Source: Aldersonia sp. NBC_00410 | GTDB taxonomy: Bacteria > Actinomycetota > Actinomycetes > Mycobacteriales > Mycobacteriaceae | Length of the DNA: 64,000 nucleotides | Direction of reading: 5' to 3' | NCBI RefSeq assembly: GCF_026342035.1 | Contig: NZ_JAPENM010000005.1 | Span: 1-64,000 of the forward strand | Shown: positions 49,934-58,215 of the stretch, piece by piece | Layout: every line of letters starts with the position of its first letter | How positions within the stretch are numbered: the first letter of the stretch is position 1 | Translations under genes and position numbers: made by a program | Notes under the pieces: model-generated | Databases searched by the model: none | What the model was told of the DNA's origin: nothing | What the model saw: only the letters and a program-made list of their open reading frames with translations

Positions 49934-51469
49934 ATGACCGACGCGCCTGACACCGGATTCACCCTCGACCGGCGTGCTTTCCTCACCGCCGCGGCCGCCG
50001 GACTGGGCGGCGTTGCCCTCGCTGCCTGCACCCGCAGCCCCTCGCCCCGTGCCCCGACTCCGGTTAACGGGAACGCCGTCTCGGTGGCCGAGGCAGCGCG
50101 CCCGCATACCGGCCGCACGGTCGATGTTGCCGTTTCCCCGCAGGCCACCGACGTCGACCTCGGGGGAGTGCAGGTGCGCACCCTGGCCTATGGGAACACC
50201 ATTCCCGGTCCGGTGATCCGGGCCAATGTGGGCGACGACGTTGTCGTCACCCTGACCAACGGTCTCGACCACGACACCTCCGTGCACTGGCACGGCATCG
50301 CGCTGCGCAACGACATGGACGGGGTCGAGCCCGCCAGTCCCAACATCGGACCAGGTCAGCAGTTCACCTACCGGTTCTCGGTGCCGCATTCGGGAACCTA
50401 CTGGGCGCACCCGCACGTCGGGCTCGACACCGACTACGGGCTCTACCTTCCCGTCATCGTCGACGACCCGAACGAACCCGGCGACTACGACGCAGAGTGG
50501 ATTGTCGTTCTCGATGACTGGACCGACGGAATTGGACCCGGACCCGAGCAAATCTTCGCGAAACTGCAATCGGACGGTATGGGATCGATGGGCGGATCGG
50601 GCGGCATGGGCAACATGCCCGGGATGGGCGCCATGGGGCACGGATCAGCGCGGAGCAGCGCTCTTCTTGGCGCTGATGGCGGCGACGTCGAGTACCCGTA
50701 TTACCTAATAAACGGGCGCATCCCGAGCGCCGCAACCACGTTCACAGCCATACCCGGTCAGCGCGTGCGGATCCGAATCATCAACGCCGGCGCCGACACT
50801 GCCTTCCGTATCGCACTCGCCGAACACACCATGACCGTCACACACGCCGATGGTTACCCCGTCGCACCGGTCGACGTCGACGCCCTCTTGCTCGGCATGG
50901 GCGAGCGCTACGACGTGATCGTCACCGTCAAGGATGGTCTCTTCCCGCTCGTCGCTGCGGCTGAAGGCAAGAACGCGCAGGCCCGGGCATTGCTGCGAAC
51001 GGGGGCGGGAGCCGTACCGGATTCGGCGTTCGTGCCCCGTGAGTTTAGCGGCCGGGTCGGCACGGTGGACACCTTCGTCGTCGCCGACTCCGTCTTGCTG
51101 CCACCGGGTCGTCCGCAGGTGAACCTGGCCGCCAATCTCGGCGCAAGCATGATGGATTACAACTGGACCATCAACGGCCGCCCCTACGACCAGGCCGAGC
51201 CGTTGACGGTCCGGCAAGGTCAGCGTGCACGGCTGACCTTCACGAATATGACCATGATGTGGCATCCGATGCACTTACACGGGCACACTTTTCAGGTCGT
51301 CAAACCCGACGGCGCCGCGGGCCCACGCAAAGACACCGTCATGGTGCTGCCCATGCGCTCACTCGCGGTGGACTTGATCGCCGACAATCCAGGCGACTGG
51401 ATGCTTCACTGCCACAACGGATACCACCAAGAATCCGGGATGATGACCCGCCTGGAATATGCCGGTTGA
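49934..51469 (+). CDS. Tat-exported multicopper oxidase
   Basis: 511 aa from ATG 49934. Tat motif LDRRAFLTAAAAGLGG with Arg13-Arg14 and lipobox-like ALAAC (Cys32). Copper ligands: SVHWHGIALRNDMDG, YWAHPHVGLD, MMWHPMHLHGHTFQV and LHCHNGYHQESGMM, giving three type 2/3 sets and a type 1 site. A Met-rich loop (SDGMGSMGGSGGMGNMPG) resembles the Cu+-binding insert of CueO. It likely oxidises Cu+ to less toxic Cu2+ outside the membrane. Confidence 0.93.
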   Translation: MTDAPDTGFTLDRRAFLTAAAAGLGGVALAACTRSPSPRAPTPVNGNAVSVAEAARPHTGRTVDVAVSPQATDVDLGGVQVRTLAYGNTIPGPVIRANVGDDVVVTLTNGLDHDTSVHWHGIALRNDMDGVEPASPNIGPGQQFTYRFSVPHSGTYWAHPHVGLDTDYGLYLPVIVDDPNEPGDYDAEWIVVLDDWTDGIGPGPEQIFAKLQSDGMGSMGGSGGMGNMPGMGAMGHGSARSSALLGADGGDVEYPYYLINGRIPSAATTFTAIPGQRVRIRIINAGADTAFRIALAEHTMTVTHADGYPVAPVDVDALLLGMGERYDVIVTVKDGLFPLVAAAEGKNAQARALLRTGAGAVPDSAFVPREFSGRVGTVDTFVVADSVLLPPGRPQVNLAANLGASMMDYNWTINGRPYDQAEPLTVRQGQRARLTFTNMTMMWHPMHLHGHTFQVVKPDGAAGPRKDTVMVLPMRSLAVDLIADNPGDWMLHCHNGYHQESGMMTRLEYAG

Positions 51470-51667
51470 GACGAACGGCCCTCGGGCTGCGCGCAACCGG
51501 AATCACCACACCGCTGCGAACTCGGTCCGCCAAGAGCTCACCGGTCGGGCACACCATCGGCAACGCCGTACCGGACACGTGGGTGAGCGCCGACGGCGCT
51601 CACACTCGTCGGAATCAGTCACCTCTCTCCTCCGATGAATCATTTATTCATCAGGTGCATCGATCCG

Positions 51668-52291
51668 CTACGGGCTGAGCGAGCCGACGCTTTCGCTGAT
51701 AGCTTTCGTGGTTCGCAGTCCGGTCATGATGACGGTGATGAGGCGGGTGACGGCGGCCTTCGATGTCAGGGCCGCTGATGCGGTGAGGGCGTGCAGGCTG
51801 TAGGTGGCCAGCTCGTCCGCGGTGACGTCGTCGCGGATACTGCCCGCCTGGGCACCCTCGGCGAGTAGGTCGCGAATCATGTCGTGGACATGCTGCTCTG
51901 CTTGGGTCACTTGCCGACCCTGGTGCAGGCCGGCCACGACCGCGATGTCGTGCCCGTGGGACTTTCGAGACAACAGAGCGTACGCCTCCAACACGCCTTC
52001 CAGGCGCTCGGCAGCGGTGCCCGCCCGGTCCGCGATCTCGGCGAGTTGGGCGAGATGGCCGGCGATCTGGCGTTCGTGCCACGCGAACAGGATCGCCGCG
52101 ACGTCCGGAAAATACTTGTAAAGCGTGGCGCGGCCGATGCCGGCCTTCTCGGCGATCGCGGACATCGTCACGGCCCGCGGCCCGTGCTCGGCTACCAGGG
52201 TCGCGGCGCTGTCCAGGATCGCCCCGCGCACCTCCCGTCGGTGCGCATCGATCGTCTCGTTCCACAGCTTCGGCACCGATCCAGCATACAT
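51668..52291 (-). CDS. TetR-family repressor
   Basis: 207 aa from ATG 52291 (GTG 52276 gives 202). Helix-turn-helix TMSAIAEKAGIGRATLYKYF near the N-terminus, then a helical ligand domain with HDIAVVAGLHQGRQ. It diverges from the DUF2218 operon and probably represses both. The ligand is unknown. Confidence 0.92.
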   Translation of the reverse strand: MYAGSVPKLWNETIDAHRREVRGAILDSAATLVAEHGPRAVTMSAIAEKAGIGRATLYKYFPDVAAILFAWHERQIAGHLAQLAEIADRAGTAAERLEGVLEAYALLSRKSHGHDIAVVAGLHQGRQVTQAEQHVHDMIRDLLAEGAQAGSIRDDVTADELATYSLHALTASAALTSKAAVTRLITVIMTGLRTTKAISESVGSLSP

Positions 52292-52316
52292 CCTGACGCC
52301 TTGGTGACAGATGGCC

Positions 52317-52345
52317 TTGACAGAGACACTATGTATCGATAAATC
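52317..52345 (+). promoter_or_regulatory. Promoter and TetR operator candidate
   Basis: TTGACA at 52,317-52,322, 17-base spacer, TAAATC at 52,340-52,345. An 8-bp palindrome TATCGATA (52,334-52,341) overlaps the -10, a good place for the divergent TetR protein to bind. Confidence 0.6.
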
Positions 52346-52399
52346 TGTGAACATCGCCAAGCCCAAGCCCATGCCCGTCACGCAAAGACAGGAAAAGCG

Positions 52400-52792
52400 A
52401 TGCATACCGCTGAAGCCAGCATCGAGACCTCGCGCCCGAGCCGGTACCTCGTACAACTGTGCGAACATGCGGCCGCCATGGGGCGCCCCCACCGCCACAG
52501 CCCACGCGTCCACCTCGCAGGCACGCTCGAACGACGTGAAGTCCGGGTCTCTGCCGAATGGTCCGACACGCACGGGACCGTCACCCTCACCCCATGGGGT
52601 CGGTGCACGATCGATGCCGAACCGAACACGCTGACGCTGCGTATCGAGGCCGCCGACGAGGAAGGCCTGGGGCGTATCCAGGACGTCATCACCCGTGACT
52701 TCGACCGGTTCGGCCGACGGGAGAACCTCACCGTACGTTGGCGGCGGAGTGAGACGCCAGACGTTGCGCCGGGCGCTGGGCCAGCCGTATGA
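52400..52792 (+). CDS. DUF2218 protein
   Basis: 130 aa, ATG at 52400 after AGGAAA. Conserved run YLVQLCEHAAAMGRPH, then GTVTLTPWGRCTIDAEPN and LGRIQDVITRDFDRFGRREN, the DUF2218 pattern. Members sit with siderophore or TetR genes; function unknown. It overlaps the next gene by 4 bp. Confidence 0.88.
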   Translation: MHTAEASIETSRPSRYLVQLCEHAAAMGRPHRHSPRVHLAGTLERREVRVSAEWSDTHGTVTLTPWGRCTIDAEPNTLTLRIEAADEEGLGRIQDVITRDFDRFGRRENLTVRWRRSETPDVAPGAGPAV

Positions 52793-53061
52793 GGCCCGCT
52801 CGCAGAACCACCGAGGCAGATCATCGAGGGCATCTCAACCGCCGGACAGTTGTTCTTGCCGCAGTCGCTGTGCTGGCCGTCGCCGTCCACCTCGGGCTGG
52901 GCGGTGCTGTGGTAGCGAACTCATCATGGATCGGCCCGGTCGCCGACATCGCCCTGGCAATCGCCCTGCTCAATGTCCTCCTCGTCGTTCTCGGCATCCG
53001 TCACCGACGAGCCGGCAAGGCCGAGACCCCCGACCGGATCCTGGAACCTCGCGCACGTTGA
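52789..53061 (+). CDS. Small two- or three-helix membrane protein
   Basis: 90 aa, ATG at 52789 overlapping the DUF2218 stop. Helices VLAAVAVLAVAVHLGLGG and ADIALAIALLNVLLVVLGI, basic ends. Coupled to DUF2218 and under the TetR promoter. Confidence 0.8.
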   Translation: MRPARRTTEADHRGHLNRRTVVLAAVAVLAVAVHLGLGGAVVANSSWIGPVADIALAIALLNVLLVVLGIRHRRAGKAETPDRILEPRAR

Positions 53062-53330
53062 CGCAACTCTCCTACGCCCGTCCGGTTGTTGCTGCAGCCC
53101 TCGATGATCCGAACCTGGTCTCGTGCGCAGGCCTGATCTCGCTGGTGAAGCTGGCTCAGGATGCTGGGCTATGGACCCCGAGTGATTGAGCATCTGTGCG
53201 TGGCCACGGACAAGGGCGCAAACGCGAGCCGCAAGGTGACCTCGCTGGGCGCGGGCATTGTCGCCGGGCCCGACAGCATCGACGCCATGGCACTGCTTGT
53301 TCATGGGGGCGATGTGCCTCCCAAGAATGT
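53058..53330 (+). pseudogene. IS1380-family transposase N-terminal remnant
   Basis: One frame reads LSYARPVVAAALDDPNLVSC, CAGLISLVKLAQDAGL and stops; a second continues HLCVATDKGANASRKVTSLG and GPDSIDAMALLVHGG. Together they match the start of IS1380-type transposases. A frameshift near 53,175 and loss of everything after ~110 codons make it a dead fragment. It marks the right edge of the copper cargo. Confidence 0.75.
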
Positions 53331-53853
53331 CCACGAAGCCCCTCGAGACCGGAACTCGTGGGTACTTCGGTCGCGGAACCGCATCCACTCAAAGCCATTC
53401 GGTTGTCGCGGGGTTAGGTCGCGGTCCAGGCAGTTCAACACATCGCCTGTGCCACGGGGCCCGGTGGTTGGACATGAATTGCGCAAACCGTTGGTAGTGT
53501 CCAGGATCGCCGCGGCGAGTCGGCGGCGCCCAGTAGCGGCGACTCAGGGAGTGTCGTGGACTCCGATCTGGCGCGTCATCGCGCAGCCAGCGGCGGACTG
53601 TGCGGTGGGTGCCGCGGAAACCCCGAGTCCATTTGCCCTGCCCGACAGAACTTCGTTGGTGATGCTTCGTGCCGCGCATTGCGGCAGCGTCCAGCGCTCG
53701 GAGTCGCTCCACAGCCTGCCGTATTCCCGACGACGCCACTCATGATCCTCCAGGATGAAATCTGTTCGGCTGCGAGCAGTTGGCGAACTCCCACCAGGTA
53801 CGTGCGGCGTCACCGCGGGGCGGGGCCGTGATCTCCTCCAGCATCAACCGGGG
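53331..53853. other. Gap with weak minus-strand frames
   Basis: On the minus strand a short frame from 53,844 reads MLEEITAPPRGDAARTWWEF and stops near 53,743, followed by open frames to ~53,390 with no clear product. They may be the broken start of a phage gene downstream of the terminase-like gene. Nothing here can be named. Confidence 0.35.
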
Positions 53854-54567
53854 TCAAAACTCGTCATCTGCCTCGCTGAACTCTATGGGGTCGTACGGGT
53901 CGTCGTCATCGAGGGAGTCCATGCCGGCGTCGAGGGCCTCCGGGGGCCGCTCCAGCTCGTCGAGCTTCTCGACGATCGCCCCCCACATCTCCCGTGGCAC
54001 TACGGACCTGACCGCGTCCGCGAGCTGGCCGACCTGAGACCTCAACACAGCGATATCGCGGCCCTGGTCACCGGAGTCGATGAGCGACTGCAACCGACCC
54101 GCCGCAGCGATACCGGTGTTGACATCGACCGTGGTGTCCGAGTCGACAAGGTGCTCATAACTTTTCACCATGACCGTTTCGAGGAATGCAAGCGGTGTGA
54201 TCGCGGTGGCAACGCCCTCGACAAAGTCGAGGTGGTTTTCCCGGGCGCGGCGTTCGAGGATCTCCCGGTAGGTTGCCTTGGCCACGTTCTGCACGGGAAA
54301 GTGCCGCACGCAATGGTTCCTGACCGAGTCGATCGTGATCCGGTCGCACTTGTCGAGCTCGGCGTTGTCTTCCCCAAGGGCGCGCAAGACCATCGCGTAA
54401 CTAGACCCAGTCGCCAGCAGCTCGTTGACCTTCGAGCGCACGGCGTCGTTGCGGCAAACCCTGCATCTCGGCTCCAGGTGGAACCCGTTGCGCGGGACTA
54501 ACTCCATCGAATCCACCATCTCGTCTACGGGGGTGGCGAGCGCCTCGGACACGGACATGACGGTCAC
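53854..54567 (-). CDS. Phage-type DNA-binding protein, possible small terminase
   Basis: 237 aa, ATG at 54567. A Cys cluster with CRVCRNDAVRSKVNELLATG, then a helical region VRNHCVRHFPVQNVAKATY, recalls recruit-type or small-terminase proteins of actinophages. The C-terminus is acidic (DDDDPYDPIEFSEADDEF). Its last ~85 residues are related to a fragment at 62,280-62,545 outside the island. The terminase reading is tentative. Confidence 0.65.
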   Translation of the reverse strand: MTVMSVSEALATPVDEMVDSMELVPRNGFHLEPRCRVCRNDAVRSKVNELLATGSSYAMVLRALGEDNAELDKCDRITIDSVRNHCVRHFPVQNVAKATYREILERRARENHLDFVEGVATAITPLAFLETVMVKSYEHLVDSDTTVDVNTGIAAAGRLQSLIDSGDQGRDIAVLRSQVGQLADAVRSVVPREMWGAIVEKLDELERPPEALDAGMDSLDDDDPYDPIEFSEADDEF

Positions 54568-55684
54568 TCCTCGATCCGCATGAGATGCACCCGGTCGATG
54601 CTCTCATCTCAGTCTCTCAGGGCGAACGGCTGCGGCCCAGCCCTCAGACGCGGGGAGTTTCGTGGGCTTTTTGTGGCCCTTCGGTGTACTTGAGTGTCGG
54701 CACATTATGCGACTTCTATAGCCGCACTATAGCTTTCGATTTCGCCTATGGCGCAGAGCGTCATAGATCCGTAGCGCGCTACCACCCGCCGTCGCGACAG
54801 CTACAACTCTCCTACAGGGTCCAGCCCTGTAGCGGGTCGCAACTCGTCGGGTGGCGGCAAAGCCAATGTGGCAATGGGCACCGGACGCACCACTGCCGCC
54901 CGCGTAGATCACCGTCGGGACGCCGCCGATCGGGGACGCTTGCCGGCAGGCGAACCTCGACAGTCGCTGACTCGCCGCGACTCGAGCCCGCCACGCACCG
55001 ACCGTGGGCCGCAGCGCACCGCATCTCACTGCCCGCGCGGTAGGCGCAGGCGTCGCTTTCACTCCGATTCCGATACCCGAGTACCCCAGGGATCCGAGTA
55101 CCCCAGGGAGGATTCGAAGCTATTCGTCTGGAGAATCCGACTTGGCGAGTCCGCCTCTTTGAGTAAGTGGGCCAGACGTGAACGGCCCCGGCCTCTTCGG
55201 GCAAGTGGGCCATACATCGTTCCCCAGCTGCCGCTGCCCTAATCCCCTCGACATATGGCCAGGACCGGTTTCCCCTATCTCATCCCCAGCGGATGCGAAT
55301 TTCCGGGTACAGCCCAGCGGTCCCTTATTCGCGTCGCCGATCTCGGCGTCTCTCGGTTCGCCGCGGCCACTCATTCGGGCGACGCACTGTGAATAACGTT
55401 GCTGCACAACGAAGGGCGCGCTAATACGGGCCGGGCAGCACTGACGCCGCACCCGGCCAGGCATGCCTTGAAGTCCGAAACGTTGTCGCAGGGGATTCGG
55501 CTGCGGCGTCCCTGCCGGCTCCTCGGCACCCGGACAGCTTCCCTGCCCACGCTGCTGAAGCAGTCATCGCACGTCTTTCGCGCCAACGACCTGTCAAACG
55601 CGCCACGCCGCACCGGAAGAGCTAGACGGGGAATCGACCCCCCCGTCCGGCAATGGGCCGCCCACAGGCCCCACGGAGGTGTCG
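54568..55684. other. 1.1-kb region with repeats but no supported gene
   Basis: It holds two CTATAG motifs 11 bp apart (54,716-54,732) upstream of the terminase-like gene, and the 17-bp repeat listed separately. Open frames on both strands lack ribosome sites and protein-like composition. Probably control and replication-type DNA of the right module. Confidence 0.45.
55077..55109 (+). repeat. Two tandem 17-bp repeats
   Basis: CCGAGTACCCCAGGGAT at 55,077-55,093 is followed at once by CCGAGTACCCCAGGGA at 55,094-55,109. Exact over 16 bp. Iteron-like, but only two copies. Confidence 0.7.
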
Positions 55685-55939
55685 ATGAACCCGACCGGTG
55701 ATCTGTTGAGCCGCAAGCAGTTCTTCGAAGCGCTGGGGATTTCGGACAGCAACGAACGCAGGAAGCGCCAGGACGGTGGCCCCGACTGGCCCCCGCACTT
55801 GTACATCGGCCGGAAGGTTTTCTATCGGCGCGAGGCCGTTGCGGCTTGGCTGCTTCGTCAGGAAGCGATCTGCCAACCCGACGACACCACGACCACGGTG
55901 CGGGACATGTTCGACCCGGCGGAGGTGGCCGGGAAATGA
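55685..55939 (+). CDS. AlpA-like helix-turn-helix protein, right module
   Basis: 84 aa from ATG 55685 with GGAGG five bases upstream (GTG 55679 would overlap that site). LLSRKQFFEALGISDSNERR, then PPHLYIGRKVFYRREAVAAW, is the winged-helix pattern of phage regulators. It opens a three-gene operon with 4-bp overlaps. Confidence 0.8.
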   Translation: MNPTGDLLSRKQFFEALGISDSNERRKRQDGGPDWPPHLYIGRKVFYRREAVAAWLLRQEAICQPDDTTTTVRDMFDPAEVAGK

Positions 55940-56409
55940 GCGAGGGAGTAACCCGTCCCGCTGCCAACGGGACGGATCACCAGACGGCCTCTGAAACCAA
56001 CTCCGAGCCTACGGCACGAAAGTGTGTCAGTTGCGGACAAGTCAAGCGGCTCAACGAGTTCGCCAAGGACCGGTCGAAGCACCAGGGGCGGCGCCGCACG
56101 TGCGCGGCGTGCAGGGCGGACGACGACCGCGAGCGGGACTACATCAGGCGCTGCCACAAGTATGGCCACAGTCCCGTCGTCGAGCCGTTCACCACCCAGC
56201 AGTTAATAGAGCGATACGGCGACAGGTGTTTCTACTGCCCGACCGGCAACTTCGAGTGCATCGACCATCTCGTGTGCGTGCGAGTCGGTGGCCACCACAC
56301 CCTGGACAACGTGGTGCCGTGCTGCCGGGACTGCAACCAGCGCAAGCGGTGGGAAGTAGACGAGGTCTGGATCAGGGCCTACCGCCTGCTCTTCGAGGTG
56401 GCGCCATGA
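55936..56409 (+). CDS. HNH endonuclease with zinc ribbon
   Basis: 157 aa, ATG at 55936 overlapping the previous stop. Cys pairs CVSCGQVKRLNEF and RTCAACRADD form a ribbon; the HNH part reads CFYCPTGNFECIDHLVCVR, HHTLDNVVPCCRDCNQRK. Small HNH proteins of this kind are phage packaging or homing-type nucleases. Overlaps the next gene by 4 bp. Confidence 0.88.
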   Translation: MSEGVTRPAANGTDHQTASETNSEPTARKCVSCGQVKRLNEFAKDRSKHQGRRRTCAACRADDDRERDYIRRCHKYGHSPVVEPFTTQQLIERYGDRCFYCPTGNFECIDHLVCVRVGGHHTLDNVVPCCRDCNQRKRWEVDEVWIRAYRLLFEVAP

Positions 56410-57134
56410 CCGGCGGGCTCTGGTCGGGACCGGGGCCGGACCATCGGCCCAATCGCGCCCTGCCGGAGTGGGCCATCGACAAGCTGGTGTTCGGATTGCG
56501 CGAAGACCCAGGCGGCAACGATCCCCGCAAGGTCTGGGCGGAGTTCGTCAGCATCGCCATGAGTGCCCACCGGCGGGGTTGGACCCGGATCGAGTTCGTC
56601 GGCGAGGTGACCGGGTGCCAGAGGCAGAAGGACGCACGCGGAAGGAAGCGATGGACGGAGCACCGACTCTGGGTGCAATTGCGCAGCTACAACAGCTCGC
56701 CCAAGGCTGCTCACAATGCACTGGACAAGGCGTGGGAGGCCGCTGTCGCGAACCTGAACGGCGTCGGGATCCGCACGAAGGAAGACATCCACGACGACGC
56801 CGTCGAGCGGGCGTTTCTGTGGGCCGACCGCATTACCGACGGTGTCGATGGCCTCACCGAGCCCGAGGCTGCGGTTATCGGCTACGTCGTTGCCGAAACC
56901 GAACGGAGGGGGATGATGCGGGTCACCTGCCCGGCCCGCGCTGTCGCTGAGTACGCCAAGGTATCCGCGATGACGGCGTCCCGCACGCTGGCCGCCCTTA
57001 CCGGGAAGGGTCTGCTGGTCCGGTACTCCCCGGGACGGAGCGGCAAGGTGGGGAACCGGAGGGCAGCCATCTACGGACTGGTCGACCCCGACCCCGAACC
57101 CGACACCTGCCACGCCGCGGTAACGGCTCCCTGA
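56406..57134 (+). CDS. Winged-helix replication/regulator-like protein
   Basis: 242 aa, ATG at 56406. The first ~140 residues are helical and charged (PEWAIDKLVFGLREDP, RRGWTRIEFVGEVTGCQRQK). The C-terminal winged helix is VAEYAKVSAMTASRTLAALT then GKGLLVRYSPGRSGKVGNRR. The layout suggests an initiator or regulator of an integrative element. It is the last gene before attR. Confidence 0.7.
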   Translation: MTGGLWSGPGPDHRPNRALPEWAIDKLVFGLREDPGGNDPRKVWAEFVSIAMSAHRRGWTRIEFVGEVTGCQRQKDARGRKRWTEHRLWVQLRSYNSSPKAAHNALDKAWEAAVANLNGVGIRTKEDIHDDAVERAFLWADRITDGVDGLTEPEAAVIGYVVAETERRGMMRVTCPARAVAEYAKVSAMTASRTLAALTGKGLLVRYSPGRSGKVGNRRAAIYGLVDPDPEPDTCHAAVTAP

Positions 57135-57502
57135 TATCGACACCCCCCGGGTCCCCGTGTGGTAGTCCGCGTAACCAGCCCTGGTACATAGGCACCGGAA
57201 CATTTCCCTATGTACCGGTGCTGGCTGGCACGTCTGGAAAAGCCCAACTCGTCGCAGGGTTGCCTAGCAGTACGGCAGCGCGGAGCACAAGGTGAGCTGC
57301 AAGCGACCGAGGTCGAGTCGGTTCCCTGTTCGGCTGGGATATCCAGTGTGGCTAGGGTTCCGCTCGGGGCTGGACGGTTCGACCCCGTCCCCTTAAGTGA
57401 GCGCGCTCGGCCGGCAGGCTTCTCCAGCCGATCACGCGTGACGTGCAACGACCGCCGCGTTTCATCGTGGCCCGTCGTGATTTCATGACGCAGGGGAGTG
57501 GC

Positions 57503-57526
57503 GGATAGCAACGCGGATAGCAACGG
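57503..57526 (+). repeat. Right candidate integrase arm-site repeat
   Basis: Exact copy, same orientation, of the 24 bp at 19,128-19,151. It lies 103 bp before attR. The two copies beside the two att cores are what arm-type sites of a tyrosine integrase would look like. Confidence 0.8.
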
Positions 57527-57629
57527 CAGTCAATTTGTAGGCATTCGTGACCGTCCGCGGGGAGGTGCAGACCTTGACTGAGCTGCACAGACCGGAGACC
57601 CAAGAACGCCCACGGATGCCGGAAATGAT

Positions 57630-57673
57630 ACTGGGGGTCAAGTGGTCGCAGGTTCAAATCCTGTCAGCCCGAC
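57630..57673 (+). repeat. attR: 44-bp tRNA-Pro 3' fragment
   Basis: Identical to 19,015-19,058. It lacks the tRNA 5' half and the last A, so it is not a gene. It ends the island; chromosomal DNA resumes at 57,674. Confidence 0.95.
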
Positions 57674-57929
57674 AGAGTATGTATTTGTGCTGGTCATTGC
57701 ATGTTTTTCACGGTAGCGCGGCCGACTCTCGAGATTCAAGCGACTTGAGACAGTTTCGATGGTTCGCGGTGTTTCCCCAGGTGAGGTGGGGTTGTGGCGC
57801 ACTTGACCGAAATTTATGTGTGCGGGCCGAAAACCGCCTGTCGACCCCGGATTTGGCGTTCTGCCGCCACAGAATCTTCGGTGTCTTATTAAACAGGTTG
57901 TGTCACAACATGTTTGGTGGCACAGGGCG

Positions 57930-57950
57930 TGGTCCCCAAATGGTCCCCAA
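57930..57950 (+). repeat. TGGTCCCCAA direct repeat
   Basis: TGGTCCCCAA occurs twice, at 57,930-57,939 and 57,941-57,950. Such short doubled motifs beside integration sites recall integrase arm sites; here they may be left from an older insertion in the right flank. Confidence 0.5.
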
Positions 57951-57967
57951 GGTGAGCGACGTGGTTG

Positions 57968-58015
57968 AACCGTGCCGGGTTTGATGCCCAGAGCGGCACG
58001 AAACCCGGCACGGTT
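57968..58015 (-). terminator. Perfect 15-bp stem downstream of csbD-like gene
   Basis: AACCGTGCCGGGTTT and its exact complement are separated by 18 bases, ending 26 bases past the stop of the CsbD gene on the minus strand. It is a strong terminator stem without a clear T run. Confidence 0.7.
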
Positions 58016-58041
58016 AACTCCCGAGCCGGGCTATGGGTTCG

Positions 58042-58215
58042 CTACTTCTTGAAGGCGTCCTTGACCTTCTCGCCGGCATCTTTGAGATTGGACTTCGACT
58101 GGTCGTTCTTGCCCTCGTTCTGAGTGCTCTTGTCGCCGGTGACCTTGCCGACCGCTTCTTTAGCCTTGCCGCCAAGATCTTGGGCCTTGTTCTTAGCCTT
58201 GTCCGTACCGCTCAC
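58042..58215 (-). CDS. CsbD-family stress protein
   Basis: 57 aa from GTG 58215 with AAGGAG upstream. The product reads MSGTDKAKNKAQDLGGKAKE, AVGKVTGDKSTQNEGKND and ends GEKVKDAFKK: the Lys/Gly-rich KAKExxGKVTGD pattern of CsbD proteins. CsbD-like proteins are small general-stress proteins. It is a single gene with its own terminator. Too short for a 60-residue cut-off. Confidence 0.88.
   Translation of the reverse strand: MSGTDKAKNKAQDLGGKAKEAVGKVTGDKSTQNEGKNDQSKSNLKDAGEKVKDAFKK

Larger units (their letters stand above)
19015..57673 (+). mobile_element. tRNA-Pro integrated genomic island with copper cargo
   Basis: About 38.7 kb bounded by the 44-bp att repeats. It has an integrase at the left end, replication- and phage-type genes at both ends, and cargo in between: envelope proteins, an IS21-family element, a serine recombinase and a copper-resistance cluster. 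No capsid, tail, relaxase or type IV secretion gene is recognisable, so it cannot be called a complete prophage or conjugative element; a satellite-like or decayed integrative element fits best. Many genes in 23.6-35 kb are broken. Confidence 0.88.

Noticed and set aside
57352-57657. Minus-strand frame MNLRPLDPQYH over attR
   Set aside because: Same artefact: complement of the tRNA-Pro 3' fragment.
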